A stretch of DNA of 64,000 nt from Bin80 sp026709335 (GTDB lineage Bacteria; Bacteroidota; Rhodothermia; Rhodothermales; Bin80), in the NCBI GenBank assembly GCA_965200825.1, contig OZ241385.1, positions 620,001 to 684,000 of the forward strand, given 5' to 3'. The notes below the pieces were generated by a model that saw nothing but the letters and a program-made list of their open reading frames with translations, searched no databases and had not been told where the DNA came from. Positions 63,480 to 64,000 of this stretch are shown here, piece after piece (within the stretch, counting starts at the first letter, position 1; every line of letters begins with the position of its first letter). A program made the translations under genes and the position numbers.

Positions 63480-64000
63480 ATGTCTAACATCCTTCCAGAT
63501 AGGATTTCCTTAGTAGTGTCTGAAGTGATGCCTTCCGATTCTTCCCATATATCAGAAATTATTGCTGATCGTGGGCCTGCTCGATATTTCCATGGACGGA
63601 CACGAATTCTGCAAAAATTTAATGATCTCTTAGGCCTTGCGGAGACGATGAAAACTGGCAGGACGACTATACTGATCCAAGGGGCACCAGGTGCGGGGAA
63701 GACAGCCCTGTTGGAAGAAATGGCCTTGGATGCGCTGGAAAGACAATGGAATGTTGTTGAAATTAATTTAGGCGACTTATATAATCCTGTCCAGATAGCG
63801 CAGACCCTTGGTAAGCCCTATGTTTCTCGTAAGAAAACGGCTACGAAAGTTGATGGCAAACTGCTATCAAAAGAATATACTAAAGAAGTTGCAGGGGACT
63901 CAAGCGTATCCCAGGTTCTTGAAAAGATGAACCCCAAAGAGGGGGTACTTTTAGTTCTGGATGAAGCCCAACGTATTGCTGGTTTTCTTGGTACTTCAAA
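63480..64000 (+). CDS. AAA+ ATPase, paralogue 3, 3' end cut by the window
   Basis: The visible 173 residues match paralogue 1 (9766-10905) closely: ADRGPARYFHGRTRIL, Walker A GAPGAGKTALLEEM, KPYVSRKKTATKVDG, DSSVSQVLEKMNPK and Walker B VLLVLDEAQ. The ATG at 63480 is one start. An in-frame GTG at 63516 gives an N-terminus exactly as long as that of paralogue 1 (21 residues to DRGP) and is a good alternative. It is in the opposite orientation to the other two copies and 50 kb away. Function is unknown. Confidence 0.85.
   Translation, partial: MSNILPDRISLVVSEVMPSDSSHISEIIADRGPARYFHGRTRILQKFNDLLGLAETMKTGRTTILIQGAPGAGKTALLEEMALDALERQWNVVEINLGDLYNPVQIAQTLGKPYVSRKKTATKVDGKLLSKEYTKEVAGDSSVSQVLEKMNPKEGVLLVLDEAQRIAGFLGTS

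Overview
The window is a piece of a bacterial chromosome, most likely from the Rhodothermota/Balneolota branch near Bacteroidota. I infer this from gene content, not from a marker tree: a GWxTD-domain protein, a TonB-receptor-like outer-membrane protein with a carboxypeptidase-regulatory N-terminus, a fused E1 alpha/beta 2-oxoacid dehydrogenase, an S16 protein with a long Ala/Glu-rich tail, a putative futalosine-pathway (MqnA-like) gene and Gram-negative envelope genes. No rRNA, tRNA or CRISPR array was recognised.

Layout. 0-2 kb: the 3' part of a DUF4062/GHKL-ATPase/winged-helix gene, cut by the window edge. 2.4-8.5 kb: a minus-strand scavenging set (DUF1501, a giant cytochrome-type PSD1/LamG lipoprotein, sialidase). 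8.7-12.3 kb: a SprT-like metalloprotein and two tandem AAA+ ATPase/winged-helix paralogues; a third paralogue begins at 63.5 kb and runs off the right edge. 12.6-17.6 kb: SGNH hydrolase and a hemW-DUF192-DUF192-larA operon. 17.8-25.9 kb: glutaryl-CoA-type dehydrogenase, a ppdK/asparagine-synthetase-like pair and topA. 26.1-29.4 kb: an accessory island with a frameshifted IS66-type transposase, tiny membrane peptides, a repeat-built coiled-coil protein and an ISL3-like relic.

29.4-45.5 kb is mostly housekeeping: rsgA, lon, a copper P-type ATPase with a DUF2231 partner, an LpxH-like phosphoesterase/glycosyltransferase pair, a TonB-receptor-like protein, and a 5-formyltetrahydrofolate cyclo-ligase with two PspC proteins. 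46.1-54.6 kb is a dense plus-strand run ffh-rpsP-rimM-trmD-rplS-mqnA-like-smpB-tyrS-GWxTD joining protein targeting, ribosome maturation, ribosome rescue and tyrosyl-tRNA supply. 54.6-62.6 kb holds the fused branched-chain-type E1, pyrC, ddl and murF (the last two translationally coupled) and a small lipoprotein. Mobile-element traces include a 99-bp MITE with 17-bp terminal repeats and a 4-bp target duplication.

The strongest candidates for something undescribed are the multi-copy AAA+/winged-helix family whose copies share flanking DNA, and the cluster of tiny membrane ORFs with a coiled-coil protein beside the IS66 element.
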